The notes below the pieces were generated by a model that was not told where the DNA came from, searched no databases, and saw only the letters and a list, made by a program, of their open reading frames with translations. Below are positions 17,101 through 26,087 of a stretch of 48,509 nucleotides of DNA, in pieces. Both the position numbers and the translations under genes were made by a program. The stretch comes from Photobacterium aquae (lineage in GTDB: Bacteria; Pseudomonadota; Gammaproteobacteria; Enterobacterales; Vibrionaceae), in contig NZ_LDOT01000033.1 of the NCBI RefSeq assembly GCF_001029445.1, positions 1 to 48,509 of the forward strand. The letters are read 5' to 3'. Numbering within the stretch: the stretch's first letter is position 1; each line of letters starts with the position of its first letter.

Positions 17101-17889
17101 TTAATCAGTAAACAGCAGGCAAGATTGCCCCTGATGCTCAATACGCTGGATTTGAGTTGAAAATACACTTTGAAGTCTATCAACCGTCATCACAGTTTTC
17201 GGCGTACCCTTAGCGACACAAGAACCATTGTTAAGTAACAGCACGGTATCGGCTTCACGCAAGGTGCGATTCAAATCATGGTTTGCCATGACCACAGCAA
17301 TACCTTGAGCAGCCATCTTTCTTACCAATTGATACATAATTGCTTCTTGGCCAATATCCAGTGCTGCAGCAGGCTCATCCAATAACAGCAGGCGTGCTTC
17401 TGGGTTCAGCGACGGCCATACCTGCAAGCAAGCGGCAGCAAGCCTGACCCGTTGCCACTCACCACCTGATAGCTGCTGGATTGTACGACTGAGCTTATCT
17501 GTGATCTTCAGTGCATCGCATATTTCTTCCAGTGCCATTTCAACCTGAGATATCGGTACATCCCCCAACGCCGATAACGACAACACAAGGTAGTGATAGA
17601 CACCAACGGCAAATGCGGGCTTGTCTTGCTGGGCCAGATAGCAACGCTGCCTTGCCAGTTGAGACAAATCCAACTTCTTAATATTCTGGTCCGAGAGGGT
17701 CACCTCACCGTCCCCTTCTCCCAAGCCCGAAACGATCGACAGCACGGTACTCTTCCCGCTACCGTTAGGGCCAATCAGATGAACGATTTCACCTTGGCGC
17801 ACATCAAAGGAGACGGGCAGTAACCGAGGCGGCATGGCTAGATTTTTCGCACTAAGTACCACAGAAGAGGTTTGGAATTTATCAGACAT
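17101..17889 (-). CDS. btuD: Vitamin B12 ABC transporter ATP-binding protein BtuD
   Basis: BtuD powers cobalamin import across the inner membrane with BtuC and the periplasmic BtuF. The 262-residue protein has Walker A GPNGSGKST, signature LSGGEWQR, Walker B LLLLDEPA and switch histidine ANHDLNRT. The ATG at 17889 lies just beyond the btuC stop codon; a TTG at 17907 would overlap btuC and is less likely. The pairing with btuC, rather than with a siderophore permease, supports the B12 assignment. In E. coli btuE lies between the two genes; here they are adjacent. No cobalamin riboswitch is seen upstream, as in E. coli btuCED. Confidence 0.9.
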   Translation of the reverse strand: MSDKFQTSSVVLSAKNLAMPPRLLPVSFDVRQGEIVHLIGPNGSGKSTVLSIVSGLGEGDGEVTLSDQNIKKLDLSQLARQRCYLAQQDKPAFAVGVYHYLVLSLSALGDVPISQVEMALEEICDALKITDKLSRTIQQLSGGEWQRVRLAAACLQVWPSLNPEARLLLLDEPAAALDIGQEAIMYQLVRKMAAQGIAVVMANHDLNRTLREADTVLLLNNGSCVAKGTPKTVMTVDRLQSVFSTQIQRIEHQGQSCLLFTD

Positions 17890-17899
17890 GGTATTTGGC

Positions 17900-18892
17900 C
17901 TAATCAAACTGTGAACGAAGCAGCATCCAGATAAATACCGGGGCTCCGATTGTCGTGATCACGACCCCCACCGGAAGCTCTGCGGCAGGCAGCATCACTC
18001 TGGCTAGCGTATCGGCCGATGCCAACAATATCGCCCCACATAATGCAGATAAAGGCAGCAGGTATCGATTTTCGGTTCCCAATGCCAGTCTGATCAAATG
18101 AGGAACAACCAAGCCGATAAAACCAATCACTCCGCCAAGTGCAACGGCGGCTCCAACGAGCAAAGACACCACCAAAATTAAACGCCATCGGAAACGATCT
18201 ACATCCAAACCAAGCTGGCGGGCCTGATGCTCACCAAGCATCAGAATATCCAAGGTTCGCCCTTTGCTGCACAACCACACCAACACCGGCACAACGACAA
18301 ACAACAAACTCAGCTGGGCCCAACTGACACCCGCAACGCTTCCCATTAGCCAATACATCAGTACCCGCAAGTTCAAATCATCACTGAAATAAAACGCCCA
18401 GGTAACAACCGCACCGGATAATATCCCCAATGCGACACCAATGAGCAGTAACCGGGCGGTTGATACCTTACGCCGGCGCGACAAACCAACAAGCACCAAA
18501 GTAAAGGCCATCGCCCCCAGCATCGCTGCAATCATCATCACCATTGGGCCAGGGGAAAAAGGAAGGATGAACAGCACAATAACCAATGCCAAACTGGCTC
18601 CGCCAGAGATCCCTAAGACACCGGGTTCGGCTAAAGGGTTACCGAGCAAAACTTGAAGAACTGCGCCAGAGGAGGCCAAAGAGGCGCCAATTGCCAAAGC
18701 AGCCAACAATCGAGGAAAACGCAGCTGTAACAGTAGCTTTTGTTCGATATCGCCAGATGGTGACCAAGGCCAGATAAAGATCTCCCCCACGGCCAAAGCA
18801 AAGAAAACGGCAACCAGCAACATCGCAGCAGCAATATAGCCTGCGCGTCGCCACCGGGCCTGTCGGTGGCTGATCAATTCATTTAACAACAT
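17900..18892 (-). CDS. btuC: Vitamin B12 ABC transporter permease BtuC
   Basis: This is the FecCD-family inner-membrane permease for cobalamin. It has 330 residues and about ten spans. Family landmarks include LRFPRLLAALAIGASLASSG near residue 57, the NPLAEPGVLGISGGASLA block, and the C-terminal GVIGFIGLVVPHLIRLALG loop that contacts BtuD. It is the first gene of the btuC-btuD unit, downstream of astE by 147 bases. The position after ihfA repeats the E. coli order ihfA-btuC, apart from the inserted astE. Confidence 0.92.
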   Translation of the reverse strand: MLLNELISHRQARWRRAGYIAAAMLLVAVFFALAVGEIFIWPWSPSGDIEQKLLLQLRFPRLLAALAIGASLASSGAVLQVLLGNPLAEPGVLGISGGASLALVIVLFILPFSPGPMVMMIAAMLGAMAFTLVLVGLSRRRKVSTARLLLIGVALGILSGAVVTWAFYFSDDLNLRVLMYWLMGSVAGVSWAQLSLLFVVVPVLVWLCSKGRTLDILMLGEHQARQLGLDVDRFRWRLILVVSLLVGAAVALGGVIGFIGLVVPHLIRLALGTENRYLLPLSALCGAILLASADTLARVMLPAAELPVGVVITTIGAPVFIWMLLRSQFD

Positions 18893-19039
18893 TAGACTTT
18901 CACGATTGGACTTGTCCGCTTACCTTACCCTTTCACCTATAAAATGAAAAGCAAGGATAACTAGGCAACTGATATTTATACCCAAATTGCTTGAGACGCA
19001 GCAGACTGATTACTCCATGAGAATTCTATAAATTAGCAT

Positions 19040-20095
19040 TCAATCATTGACAGCATGTACTTGACCGTTGGAAACAACCGCTGTCTTTTTCACCAATAAA
19101 CATGCCCGCTGACCAACAGCAACATTGGCATTGGGAAATACGATAGCTTCCCCTCCTGCCAATGATAGATATTCCACTCCCACATCAGTTCCCAATAGCT
19201 CTCCTTGCTCAAAAAATGAAAAATTTGCCTGATGGCTAGGGAAATTCAATGCGAAATGCTCACTTTTCTTAACCAAGGTCCGTGTCACTTTATATACTTG
19301 CGGATAATAACCATCCCACGACGATAGACACAGTGAACCCGTTACCCACTTTTCTAGGGCCTGATAAAAGCCTGCCAGTTGTTGCAAATCGTTTTGACCA
19401 AATTGAGCTACTTTACCGAGTTCCAACGTTAATGCTTGTGCCGAAAAATATTCGGCACTGTACCAACTAAAGGTTGGCGAGGCCGTTTGAGACAATAATA
19501 CGGCTTCAATACATGCCGCTTCCAAAAAGGCAAATAACGAAGAATGGCGGGTGGGATTTTCCGTTGCCGGACTAACAGCAAAGGTGTAATGGGCCGAATC
19601 ACGGATCGCACAGTGGAGATCCAAATGCCAGCGCGTCGCCTCTTGCCGTGGCGCCTCGGGCTGACCGAAAAAGCGATTGACGGCCTGCTGAAGTTCATTG
19701 GCACGACAGCAATCTAAATTAGCAGCGCTGTTAGGGCCCTTGAACAATCTGTTCATGTTCTCGGTGAGATAACGCTGGTGGTGCTGTATCGCTTCAGGAT
19801 GACCGACAATAAATAGCAAGCGGTGTGCGGGCACTAACACTCCGACCAACACTTGCGTTACCAAACGGTCAATTAACTCGATCGGGGCGGTTTCATCACC
19901 ATGAACACCACAAGACAATACGACCTCATGCTCTGATACCGTTGCCGCAGGAGGATCACAAACTAATATCCCCCGCCCCCAAAGTCTGCAACGCACACCT
20001 GTCAATGTTTTCCATGTTCCAGTCTCTACTGGCAAATCCATATCCAGAGCCGATGCTACAAACTGTCCTTCTTGGGTTAAATGCAACATTCCCAT
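19040..20095 (-). CDS. astE: Succinylglutamate desuccinylase AstE
   Basis: AstE hydrolyses N-succinylglutamate to succinate and glutamate, the last step of the arginine succinyltransferase pathway. The 351-residue protein is of the M14-like zinc aspartoacylase/AstE family. Zinc ligands H65 and E68 lie in GVHGDETAPIE and H161 in LDLHCAIRD. It is slightly longer than E. coli AstE (322). The start at 20095 has a GGGAG site 9 bases upstream; an ATG two codons later is also possible. No other ast genes are in the window, so it is separate from astCADB. It stands between ihfA and btuC, where E. coli has nothing. Confidence 0.9.
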   Translation of the reverse strand: MGMLHLTQEGQFVASALDMDLPVETGTWKTLTGVRCRLWGRGILVCDPPAATVSEHEVVLSCGVHGDETAPIELIDRLVTQVLVGVLVPAHRLLFIVGHPEAIQHHQRYLTENMNRLFKGPNSAANLDCCRANELQQAVNRFFGQPEAPRQEATRWHLDLHCAIRDSAHYTFAVSPATENPTRHSSLFAFLEAACIEAVLLSQTASPTFSWYSAEYFSAQALTLELGKVAQFGQNDLQQLAGFYQALEKWVTGSLCLSSWDGYYPQVYKVTRTLVKKSEHFALNFPSHQANFSFFEQGELLGTDVGVEYLSLAGGEAIVFPNANVAVGQRACLLVKKTAVVSNGQVHAVND

Positions 20096-20227
20096 TGAAC
20101 GTACTCCCTTCGCTCAAGATTAATGCCACTATGATACCTTAGCCCGCATCCATAGACACCATTGCAATACAACTCGGTAACATCTTTATTACCTAGGTCA
20201 CGCTATCGTGGACTTTAGGCAATAAAA

Positions 20228-20261
20228 AACCCAAGCAAGTTCTACACACCTTGCTTGGGTT
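20228..20261. terminator. Terminator of ihfA
   Basis: AACCCAAGCAAG (20228-20239) pairs with CTTGCTTGGGTT (20250-20261), a 12-bp stem with a 10-base loop. On the minus strand the T-run TTTTATT follows. Confidence 0.85.
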
Positions 20262-20283
20262 CTTATTCACACAAAAGTCGCGA

Positions 20284-20580
20284 TTACTTTTCGATTTCGA
20301 TGTTTTCTACGCGAGCTTTCAATTTTTGACCTGGACGGAAAGTCACAACACGACGAGCGGAGATTGGAATATCCTCTCCCGTCTTCGGGTTTCTTCCGGG
20401 ACGCTCATTCTTGTCGCGCAAATCAAAATTACCAAAACCTGATAACTTCACTTGCTCGCCATGTTCCAGAGCTTTCCTTATTTCTTCAAAGAAGACTTCC
20501 ACCGTATCCTTGGCGTCCCGTTTGCTTAACCCAACATTTTCAAACAGGTTCTCAGCCAAATCGGCTTTTGTGAGCGCCAT
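20284..20580 (-). CDS. ihfA: Integration host factor subunit alpha
   Basis: IHF alpha pairs with IHF beta to bend DNA in the nucleoid, recombination and promoter control. The 98-residue protein begins MALTKADLAENLFE and carries the DNA-intercalating arm GRNPKTGEDIPISARRVVTF with its conserved proline. The start at 20580 has a GAGGGAA site; the longer open frame adds unrelated residues. In E. coli ihfA follows pheT and can be read from it. Here a strong terminator (20962) and 380 bases separate them, so ihfA probably has its own promoter. Confidence 0.96.
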   Translation of the reverse strand: MALTKADLAENLFENVGLSKRDAKDTVEVFFEEIRKALEHGEQVKLSGFGNFDLRDKNERPGRNPKTGEDIPISARRVVTFRPGQKLKARVENIEIEK

Positions 20581-20961
20581 AGATAATTCCCTCAAGACTA
20601 TGTTGAATGGATCGCAGCCATAGCAATCACTATACCTGCAGCGAATCAGTCTAGCTGGTCTGAGCCTTAACAACACCATGTGATCTACACACGATTAATG
20701 CTTCAGTCCTAACTAGAGACAAGTTTAAGCCAACTTCCTGATTTCCGCCAACTTTTTTACGTTAAGTTCGTGTCAAATCATTGATTTCTTCTAGCAGCAT
20801 TGTGCTCCTTCTGTCACCCCTATCACGCTTAAAACGAATGACTTTTGACAAAATCGACCATAACTCACTCATTTTGCGATATATATATCTACAACCATAG
20901 GTTGAAATAGGAATAATTGCTGGGTTACAAAAATTTTGCATTCTTAGATTTAGATCAAAAA
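20581..20961. other. Intergenic region pheT to ihfA
   Basis: About 380 bases with no supported gene. A 78-codon minus-strand frame (20762-20998) runs through the pheT terminator and is not called. The ihfA promoter must lie here, but no element is clear enough to place. Confidence 0.5.
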
Positions 20962-20984
20962 AAAGCAGCCCATAGGGCTGCTTT
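20962..20984 (-). terminator. Terminator of pheST
   Basis: AAAGCAGCCC (20962-20971) and GGGCTGCTTT (20975-20984) form a 10-bp stem with a 3-base loop, followed by a run of T on the minus strand. Confidence 0.88.
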
Positions 20985-21046
20985 CTATTGCTATGCATTG
21001 ATTAATCAGCAAATTAGCTCTAATACTTTTGAGCTAGTCTGAACAA

Positions 21047-23434
21047 TTAGTCACGTAGCGATGCACCAAAGCGTGATGCCAATTCAGCAACAATCGCTTC
21101 AACTGCGGCTGCAATGTCTGCTTCTTCCAGTGTACGTTCTGCTGACTGAAGTGTCAGGGCAATAGCAAGGCTCTTATTGCCTTCTTCTACACCCTTACCA
21201 CGGTAAACATCAAACAGATTTACGTCTTTCAGCAGTTCACCACCATTGGCAAGACATGCTTCAACGACATCACCAGCGGCAACACCTTCGTTTACAACCA
21301 CGGCGATATCACGACGGTTTGCCGGGAACTTAGATAGCGCAACGGCTTCTGGGATCACTTTAGTGTTGATCGCAGACCATTCGATTTCGAACACGATAGT
21401 ACGGCCGTTTAGGCCAAACTTACGCTCAAGTTCTGGGTGAACCGTACCAATCACGCCCACTTCTTTGCCGTCTACGATGATAGCCGCAGACTGACCTGGG
21501 TGAAGTGCTGGGTGCTTAACTGCTGCGAATGAGTATGCTTTCTCGTTAGCAGACAGTTCTAGAATCGCTTCTAGATCACCTTTAAGATCGAAGAAATCAA
21601 CGGTGTTGGTTTCGATATCCCAGTGCTCTTCGCTGCGCGTACCAGCAATAACACCAGCAAGCATTGGCTCTTGGCGCATGCCGTTTTCAGCGGTTTCGCA
21701 AGGGATGAAACGTAGGCCGTATTCAAACAGACGAACGCGAGGCTGCTGACGCTTCTGGTTGTGAACAACAGTGTTCAACAAACCTTGGATCAGGCCAAGA
21801 CGCATTGCTGACATTTCCGCAGAAATTGGGAATGGCAGGATCAATGGCTCAACACCAGGAACAACCAGTTTCTGCTGCTCAGGCTCAACGAAGCTGTAAG
21901 TGATCGCTTCTTGGTAACCACGGTCAACAAGCAGGTTACGTACACGCTTCAGCGGTAGATCCGCTTCTTTGTGATCGTTCATGCTTAGAGCAGCCACTGG
22001 CGACTGGTTAGGGATGTTGTCGTAACCGTAGATACGGCCAACTTCTTCCACTAGGTCTTGCTCAATCGCGATGTCGAAACGCCATGTTGGTGCAACAGCT
22101 TCCCAACCTTCAGCCGTTGTTTCAACGGTCATGCCTAGACGCTCTAGGATCTCAACCACGTCTGAATCTGCAATGTGGTGACCCAGTAGGTTGTCTAGCT
22201 TAGTACGACGAAGTACAACTTTGTTTGGCTTAGGCAGATCTGCTTCAGACTCAACCGCCACAACAGGCGCTACTTCACCGCCACAGATTTCAACAAGCAG
22301 TGCCGTTGCACGCTCCATTGCATTCACTTGTAGTGCGTAATCCACACCACGCTCGAAACGCATTGAAGAATCAGTGTGCAGACCGTAGCTACGTGCGCGG
22401 CCACGGATGTGATCCGGAGCGAAGAATGCACACTCTAGTAGTACGTCTTTCGTTTCAGTCGTAACGCCAGACTGCTCACCACCAAAGATACCGGCGATAG
22501 CCAGTGCTTTGTTGTGGTCTGCAACAACCAGTGTGTCAGCGTTCAGTTCAGCTTCAGTGCCGTCTAGCAGCGTCAGCTTCTCGCCTTGCTCTGCCAAGCG
22601 TACCACGATGCCACCTTCGATCTTAGCCAGATCAAATGCGTGCATTGGCTGACCTTGCTCTAGCAGAACAAAGTTAGTGATATCAACAACTGGATCGATT
22701 GAACGGATACCACAACGGCGCAGCTTTTCCTGCATCCATAGTGGAGTTTCAGCCTGAACATTCACGTTCTTAACCACACGGCCAAGGTAACGTGGACATG
22801 CAGCCGGTGCTTTCACGTCGATAGATACAGTGTCTTCGATTGAAGCTGCAACAGCTTCAACTGCAGGCTCAGTTACGTCAGCGCGGTTTAGAACACCAAC
22901 TTCACGAGCCATACCGCGAATGCTAAAACAGTCAGCACGGTTTGCAGTCAGGTCAACATCAACAGTAACGTCATCCAGACCTAGGAACTCACGGAAGTCA
23001 GTACCATTCACTGCGTCTTCTGCCAGCTCCATGATGCCGTTAGACTCAACATCAATACCCAGCTCAGAGAACGAGCACAGCATACCGTGTGATGGCTGAC
23101 CGCGTAGTTTGGCTTTCTTGATCTTGAAATCGCCAGGTAGTACAGCACCAACTGTCGCTACAGCAACTTTAAGACCCTGACGGCAGTTAGACGCACCACA
23201 AACGATGTCTAGCAATTCTTCTTCGCCAACATCTACTTTGGTTACGCGCAGTTTGTCTGCATCTGGGTGCTGAGCGCACTCAACAACCTGGCCAACTTTA
23301 ACGCCAGTAAAAGAGCCAGCAACAGGCAGTACGTCGTCTACCTCTAGGCCAGCCATAGTGATTTGGTGAGTTAGTTCATCAGTGGTAACCGCAGGGTTAA
23401 CCCACTCACGAAGCCAAGATTCGCTGAATTTCAT
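21047..23434 (-). CDS. pheT: Phenylalanine-tRNA ligase beta subunit
   Basis: PheT is the larger subunit of the cytoplasmic alpha2beta2 enzyme that charges tRNA-Phe. The 795-residue protein matches the E. coli length. It has an N-terminal tRNA-binding (EMAP-like) domain at about residues 40-148, then B3/B4 editing, B5 and catalytic-like domains. The C-terminal FDX-ACB anticodon-binding domain begins near SKFPANRRDIAVVV. A GAGAGG site precedes the ATG. It follows pheS by 24 bases in one operon and ends in the terminator at 20962. Confidence 0.97.
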   Translation of the reverse strand: MKFSESWLREWVNPAVTTDELTHQITMAGLEVDDVLPVAGSFTGVKVGQVVECAQHPDADKLRVTKVDVGEEELLDIVCGASNCRQGLKVAVATVGAVLPGDFKIKKAKLRGQPSHGMLCSFSELGIDVESNGIMELAEDAVNGTDFREFLGLDDVTVDVDLTANRADCFSIRGMAREVGVLNRADVTEPAVEAVAASIEDTVSIDVKAPAACPRYLGRVVKNVNVQAETPLWMQEKLRRCGIRSIDPVVDITNFVLLEQGQPMHAFDLAKIEGGIVVRLAEQGEKLTLLDGTEAELNADTLVVADHNKALAIAGIFGGEQSGVTTETKDVLLECAFFAPDHIRGRARSYGLHTDSSMRFERGVDYALQVNAMERATALLVEICGGEVAPVVAVESEADLPKPNKVVLRRTKLDNLLGHHIADSDVVEILERLGMTVETTAEGWEAVAPTWRFDIAIEQDLVEEVGRIYGYDNIPNQSPVAALSMNDHKEADLPLKRVRNLLVDRGYQEAITYSFVEPEQQKLVVPGVEPLILPFPISAEMSAMRLGLIQGLLNTVVHNQKRQQPRVRLFEYGLRFIPCETAENGMRQEPMLAGVIAGTRSEEHWDIETNTVDFFDLKGDLEAILELSANEKAYSFAAVKHPALHPGQSAAIIVDGKEVGVIGTVHPELERKFGLNGRTIVFEIEWSAINTKVIPEAVALSKFPANRRDIAVVVNEGVAAGDVVEACLANGGELLKDVNLFDVYRGKGVEEGNKSLAIALTLQSAERTLEEADIAAAVEAIVAELASRFGASLRD

Positions 23435-23458
23435 TATTTTTCCTCTCGGGACCCTGAA

Positions 23459-24442
23459 TTACTTGAATTGTTTTAGGAAACGCAGGTCGTTCTCGAAGAA
23501 CGCACGCAGATCGTTTACGCCGTAACGCAGCATAGTCAGGCGCTCTACGCCCATACCAAATGCGAAACCAGAGTATTTCTCAGGGTCGATGCCTACGCTA
23601 CGAAGTACGTTCGGGTGAACCATACCGCAGCCTAGGACTTCAAGCCATTTGCCGTTCTTGCCTTTCACGTCAACTTCAGCTGAAGGCTCGGTAAACGGGA
23701 AGTAAGAAGGACGGAAACGAACTTCAACTTCTTCTTCGAAGAAGTTGCATAGGAAGTCGTGCAGAATACCTTTCAGCTGCGCAAAGTTTACGTTCTCGTC
23801 AACCAGCATACCTTCCACCTGGTGGAACATTGGCGTGTGAGTCTGATCGTAATCGTTACGGTATACACGGCCCGGTGCGATGAAACGGAATGGTGGCTTA
23901 CCATTTTCCATCGTACGGATCTGTACGCCCGACGTGTGAGTACGCAGCATCAAATCAGGGTTGAAGAAGAAGGTATCGTGATCGGTACGCGCAGGGTGAT
24001 CAGCAGCGATGTTCAGTGCGTCGAAGTTATGGAATGCATCTTCGATTTCAGGACCAGACTCAACGTTAAAGCCTAGCTCACCAAAGAACTGTTCAATACG
24101 CTCAACGGTACGCGTAACTGGGTGTAAGCCACCGTTTTCAATACGGCGACCTGGCAGAGTGACATCAATGGTTTCTGCAGCCAGTTTCGCTTCAAGCTCA
24201 GCGCGCTGAAGAGCATCTTTACGTGCTGTAATGGCTTGTTGCACTGCACCTTTCGCTTTGTTGATCTCTTGACCCGCTTCGCGACGTTCTTCTGGTGGCA
24301 GTTTGCCCAAGCTTTGTAGTTGAAGGGTTAGTTCACCCTTTTTGCCCAGGTACTGGACACGCACTTCGTCCAGAGCGACTAATGAATCAGCCTGCTCAAT
24401 AGCTGCCGTTGCGTTGGCAATAATCTCGTCTAGATGTTGCAT
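23459..24442 (-). CDS. pheS: Phenylalanine-tRNA ligase alpha subunit
   Basis: PheS carries the class II catalytic core of phenylalanyl-tRNA synthetase. From the ATG at 24442 it is 327 residues, identical in length to E. coli PheS. Family motifs are HPARTDHDTFF, the motif 2 region PFRFIAPGRVYRNDYDQTH (read in two parts) and the motif 3 GFAFGMGVERL. The GAGGAAACG ribosome site fixes this start over one five codons upstream. In E. coli pheS follows rplT and the leader gene pheM; here it is separated from rplT by almost 2 kb of other genes, and rplT has its own terminator. Confidence 0.97.
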   Translation of the reverse strand: MQHLDEIIANATAAIEQADSLVALDEVRVQYLGKKGELTLQLQSLGKLPPEERREAGQEINKAKGAVQQAITARKDALQRAELEAKLAAETIDVTLPGRRIENGGLHPVTRTVERIEQFFGELGFNVESGPEIEDAFHNFDALNIAADHPARTDHDTFFFNPDLMLRTHTSGVQIRTMENGKPPFRFIAPGRVYRNDYDQTHTPMFHQVEGMLVDENVNFAQLKGILHDFLCNFFEEEVEVRFRPSYFPFTEPSAEVDVKGKNGKWLEVLGCGMVHPNVLRSVGIDPEKYSGFAFGMGVERLTMLRYGVNDLRAFFENDLRFLKQFK

Positions 24443-24859
24443 CGTTTCCTCATCCACCTACAGGTGGCGTCCTTTAGGGAGATATAAATTCGCGTAACGA
24501 TACATACTAAAGAAACATCCGTCCAAATCCAAATCCAATCGTACTAAATCGACAATATTGGATGAAAAAAAAACGCCTTTATTCAATTCCCTCCGTCATT
24601 TCCACACTCTTGACCAAAATTCATCACACTCCCCCTGCTATCCAGCCCCTCCTCTACACACCCGAAATCCATCGAGCCAGCATGGCTAGCTACCGGTTGT
24701 TACCTACAACTAACATTTTCCCCAAGCATTATTTCCACATTTTTTTTCGGGTAACCCTTGCATTGTTCAAATAAACCCATTAAATTAAAAACACTGTTCG
24801 ATTGAGGAAAAAATCAATCAACACATCATTTTCAAACAAACTTATCAAGGAGATAGATT
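24443..24859. other. Leader region of pheS and upstream region of the YiaA-like gene
   Basis: About 415 bases between divergent genes. Immediately before the pheS ribosome site a CCACCT/AGGTGG hairpin (24454-24467) is seen. A minus-strand frame with a TTG start at 24586 and a GGAGGG site would encode 42 residues with two FF pairs and stop at 24458 inside that hairpin. It is only a candidate leader peptide. A pyrimidine-rich stretch on the plus strand (24590-24660) has no gene. Confidence 0.4.
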
Positions 24860-25120
24860 ATGTTCCAACAACAAGATAAATACTGGCTAGTTTATGCGAA
24901 AGCGACCTTTATCATTGCCGTAATTGCTATGACGATCAGTATCATCAAACTACCGGGCGACCTGCTTATCAAAGGCTACTACAGCATCTGCAGCTTATTT
25001 CTTGTCAGTGCCACGATTACCCTAAGTAAGGCTGTGCGGGACAATGCGGAATCACATCGTCTTATCAATAAAATTGAAGAAGCCAAAACAGCGCAAATCC
25101 TTAACGATATCGGTGATTAA
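24860..25120 (+). CDS. YiaA-like two-helix inner-membrane protein
   Basis: This small 86-residue protein has two hydrophobic helices (about residues 11-30 and 37-56) separated by a GYY turn, followed by KAVRDNAES. That layout matches the YiaA/YiaB two-helix domain of inner-membrane proteins of unknown function; E. coli YiaA has two copies, this protein one. The C-terminal 30 residues are charged and cytoplasmic. An AAGGAGAT ribosome site sits 6 bases before the ATG. The next ORF starts 6 bases after its stop, so the two are likely translated from one message. Confidence 0.7.
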   Translation: MFQQQDKYWLVYAKATFIIAVIAMTISIIKLPGDLLIKGYYSICSLFLVSATITLSKAVRDNAESHRLINKIEEAKTAQILNDIGD

Positions 25121-25126
25121 ACCGTC

Positions 25127-25633
25127 ATGAGGTATCAGCAAGACTCTACGCTCAATATCACAGTACACTCGCTGGCCAAGCAATTGCAGCAGCTCCGGCT
25201 GCTGCGAAGCATACTCATACACAAAATAGAGCAACGAGCAGAAATGGTCACAACACGCCAGCAAGAACAACAACTAGCCGCCAATCAGATTGAGCAAGCA
25301 GCGGCCACTGCCAGTACCAAACCTAAAGAATACACGGACTTAATACACCATCATCGGCACGTAGGAAAAGATCTCGATAAAATCACCCGCCAGCTGGCAG
25401 GCCAAGAGAAAATACTGCGTACTATCGACACTCGCATCGCTGATAGTACGCAGCTATTAAAGTCTCCTTTACGTCAGGCAATCACCGACCCGCTTGCTAG
25501 CAATACATTTAGAGCCGCGTCCAGGCATCTTGCCACACGACCCCACGTCCCGGCTCATAATGCACAGGGCTTGACGAACACCAGAGGCCATTCGGCCACG
25601 CTCGGCATTGGTAGGATGCTCCGTTATGGGTGA
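25127..25633 (+). CDS. Hypothetical coiled-coil protein, 3' end overlapping a convergent gene
   Basis: The predicted 168-residue protein is rich in Q, L, K and E with long helical heptad-like segments (residues 10-110) and looks like a soluble coiled coil. I do not recognise a family. The ribosome site is weak, so translational coupling to the upstream YiaA-like gene (6 bases away) is likely. From about residue 128 the frame runs antisense through the end of the chitin-binding gene at 25509-26087, a 125-base overlap, and the composition changes. The original 3' end may have been lost when that gene arrived. Confidence 0.45.
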   Translation: MRYQQDSTLNITVHSLAKQLQQLRLLRSILIHKIEQRAEMVTTRQQEQQLAANQIEQAAATASTKPKEYTDLIHHHRHVGKDLDKITRQLAGQEKILRTIDTRIADSTQLLKSPLRQAITDPLASNTFRAASRHLATRPHVPAHNAQGLTNTRGHSATLGIGRMLRYG

Positions 25634-26087
25634 CAATATCACCGGGCTGATAACTACCGCCGGCAACGTAAGCATTGCCACCAACAGGCGGTGTTGGCTC
25701 AGGATCAGGTGTCAGCACAGGTACGGGTGGCTCAGGAGTAGGATCGGGGGTTGGATCAGGGTTATCACACCCATTGCCATTCACCTGCTGCCATACGCCC
25801 CAAGGCCCTGACTGAGTAGGATCTGCCCCTTGATTCCACCACTGCGCCTGCCATAGGGAGCCTTGCCAGAACACGACATTCCCCTTATTGTATACTTGGC
25901 CTGCTTGCCATTCATTGGCGCAATTTCCAGTCTGCCCGCTATCGCTCACCTGTGCCTGTACAACAGACTGGTAAACTGTGTTCGTTTTATCGATTTCAAA
26001 TGCCAAGGTTACCGTTGCTTGCCCAACGTTGCTCGCACCAAACTCAATAGCAACCTGACAGGTGCTAAGGGGAATATATGAACGCAT
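25509..26087 (-). CDS. Fragment of a secreted chitin-binding protein with two CBM5/12-like modules
   Basis: The 192-residue frame has an unassigned N-terminal part of about 55 residues, then a first module with NEWQAGQVYNKGNVVFWQG and WWNQGADP...GPWGVWQ, typical of chitin-binding CBM5/12. A Pro/Asp/Thr-rich linker (about residues 108-135) follows. The second module ends WQDAWTRL and resembles the C-terminal tail of the DUF1501 protein at 11930-13453. No signal peptide and no ribosome site are seen; a stop codon lies 10 codons above the ATG. Such modules are normally part of secreted chitinases or adhesins, so this is probably a truncated remnant of a larger gene. Confidence 0.6.
   Translation of the reverse strand: MRSYIPLSTCQVAIEFGASNVGQATVTLAFEIDKTNTVYQSVVQAQVSDSGQTGNCANEWQAGQVYNKGNVVFWQGSLWQAQWWNQGADPTQSGPWGVWQQVNGNGCDNPDPTPDPTPEPPVPVLTPDPEPTPPVGGNAYVAGGSYQPGDIVTHNGASYQCRAWPNGLWCSSSPVHYEPGRGVVWQDAWTRL

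Noticed and set aside
18893..19039. Cobalamin riboswitch before btuC
   Set aside because: No B12-box-like sequence is present in the 147 bases; E. coli btuCED also lacks one.
20762..20998. 78-codon minus-strand frame between pheT and ihfA
   Set aside because: It begins upstream of and crosses the pheT terminator, and no family is recognisable.
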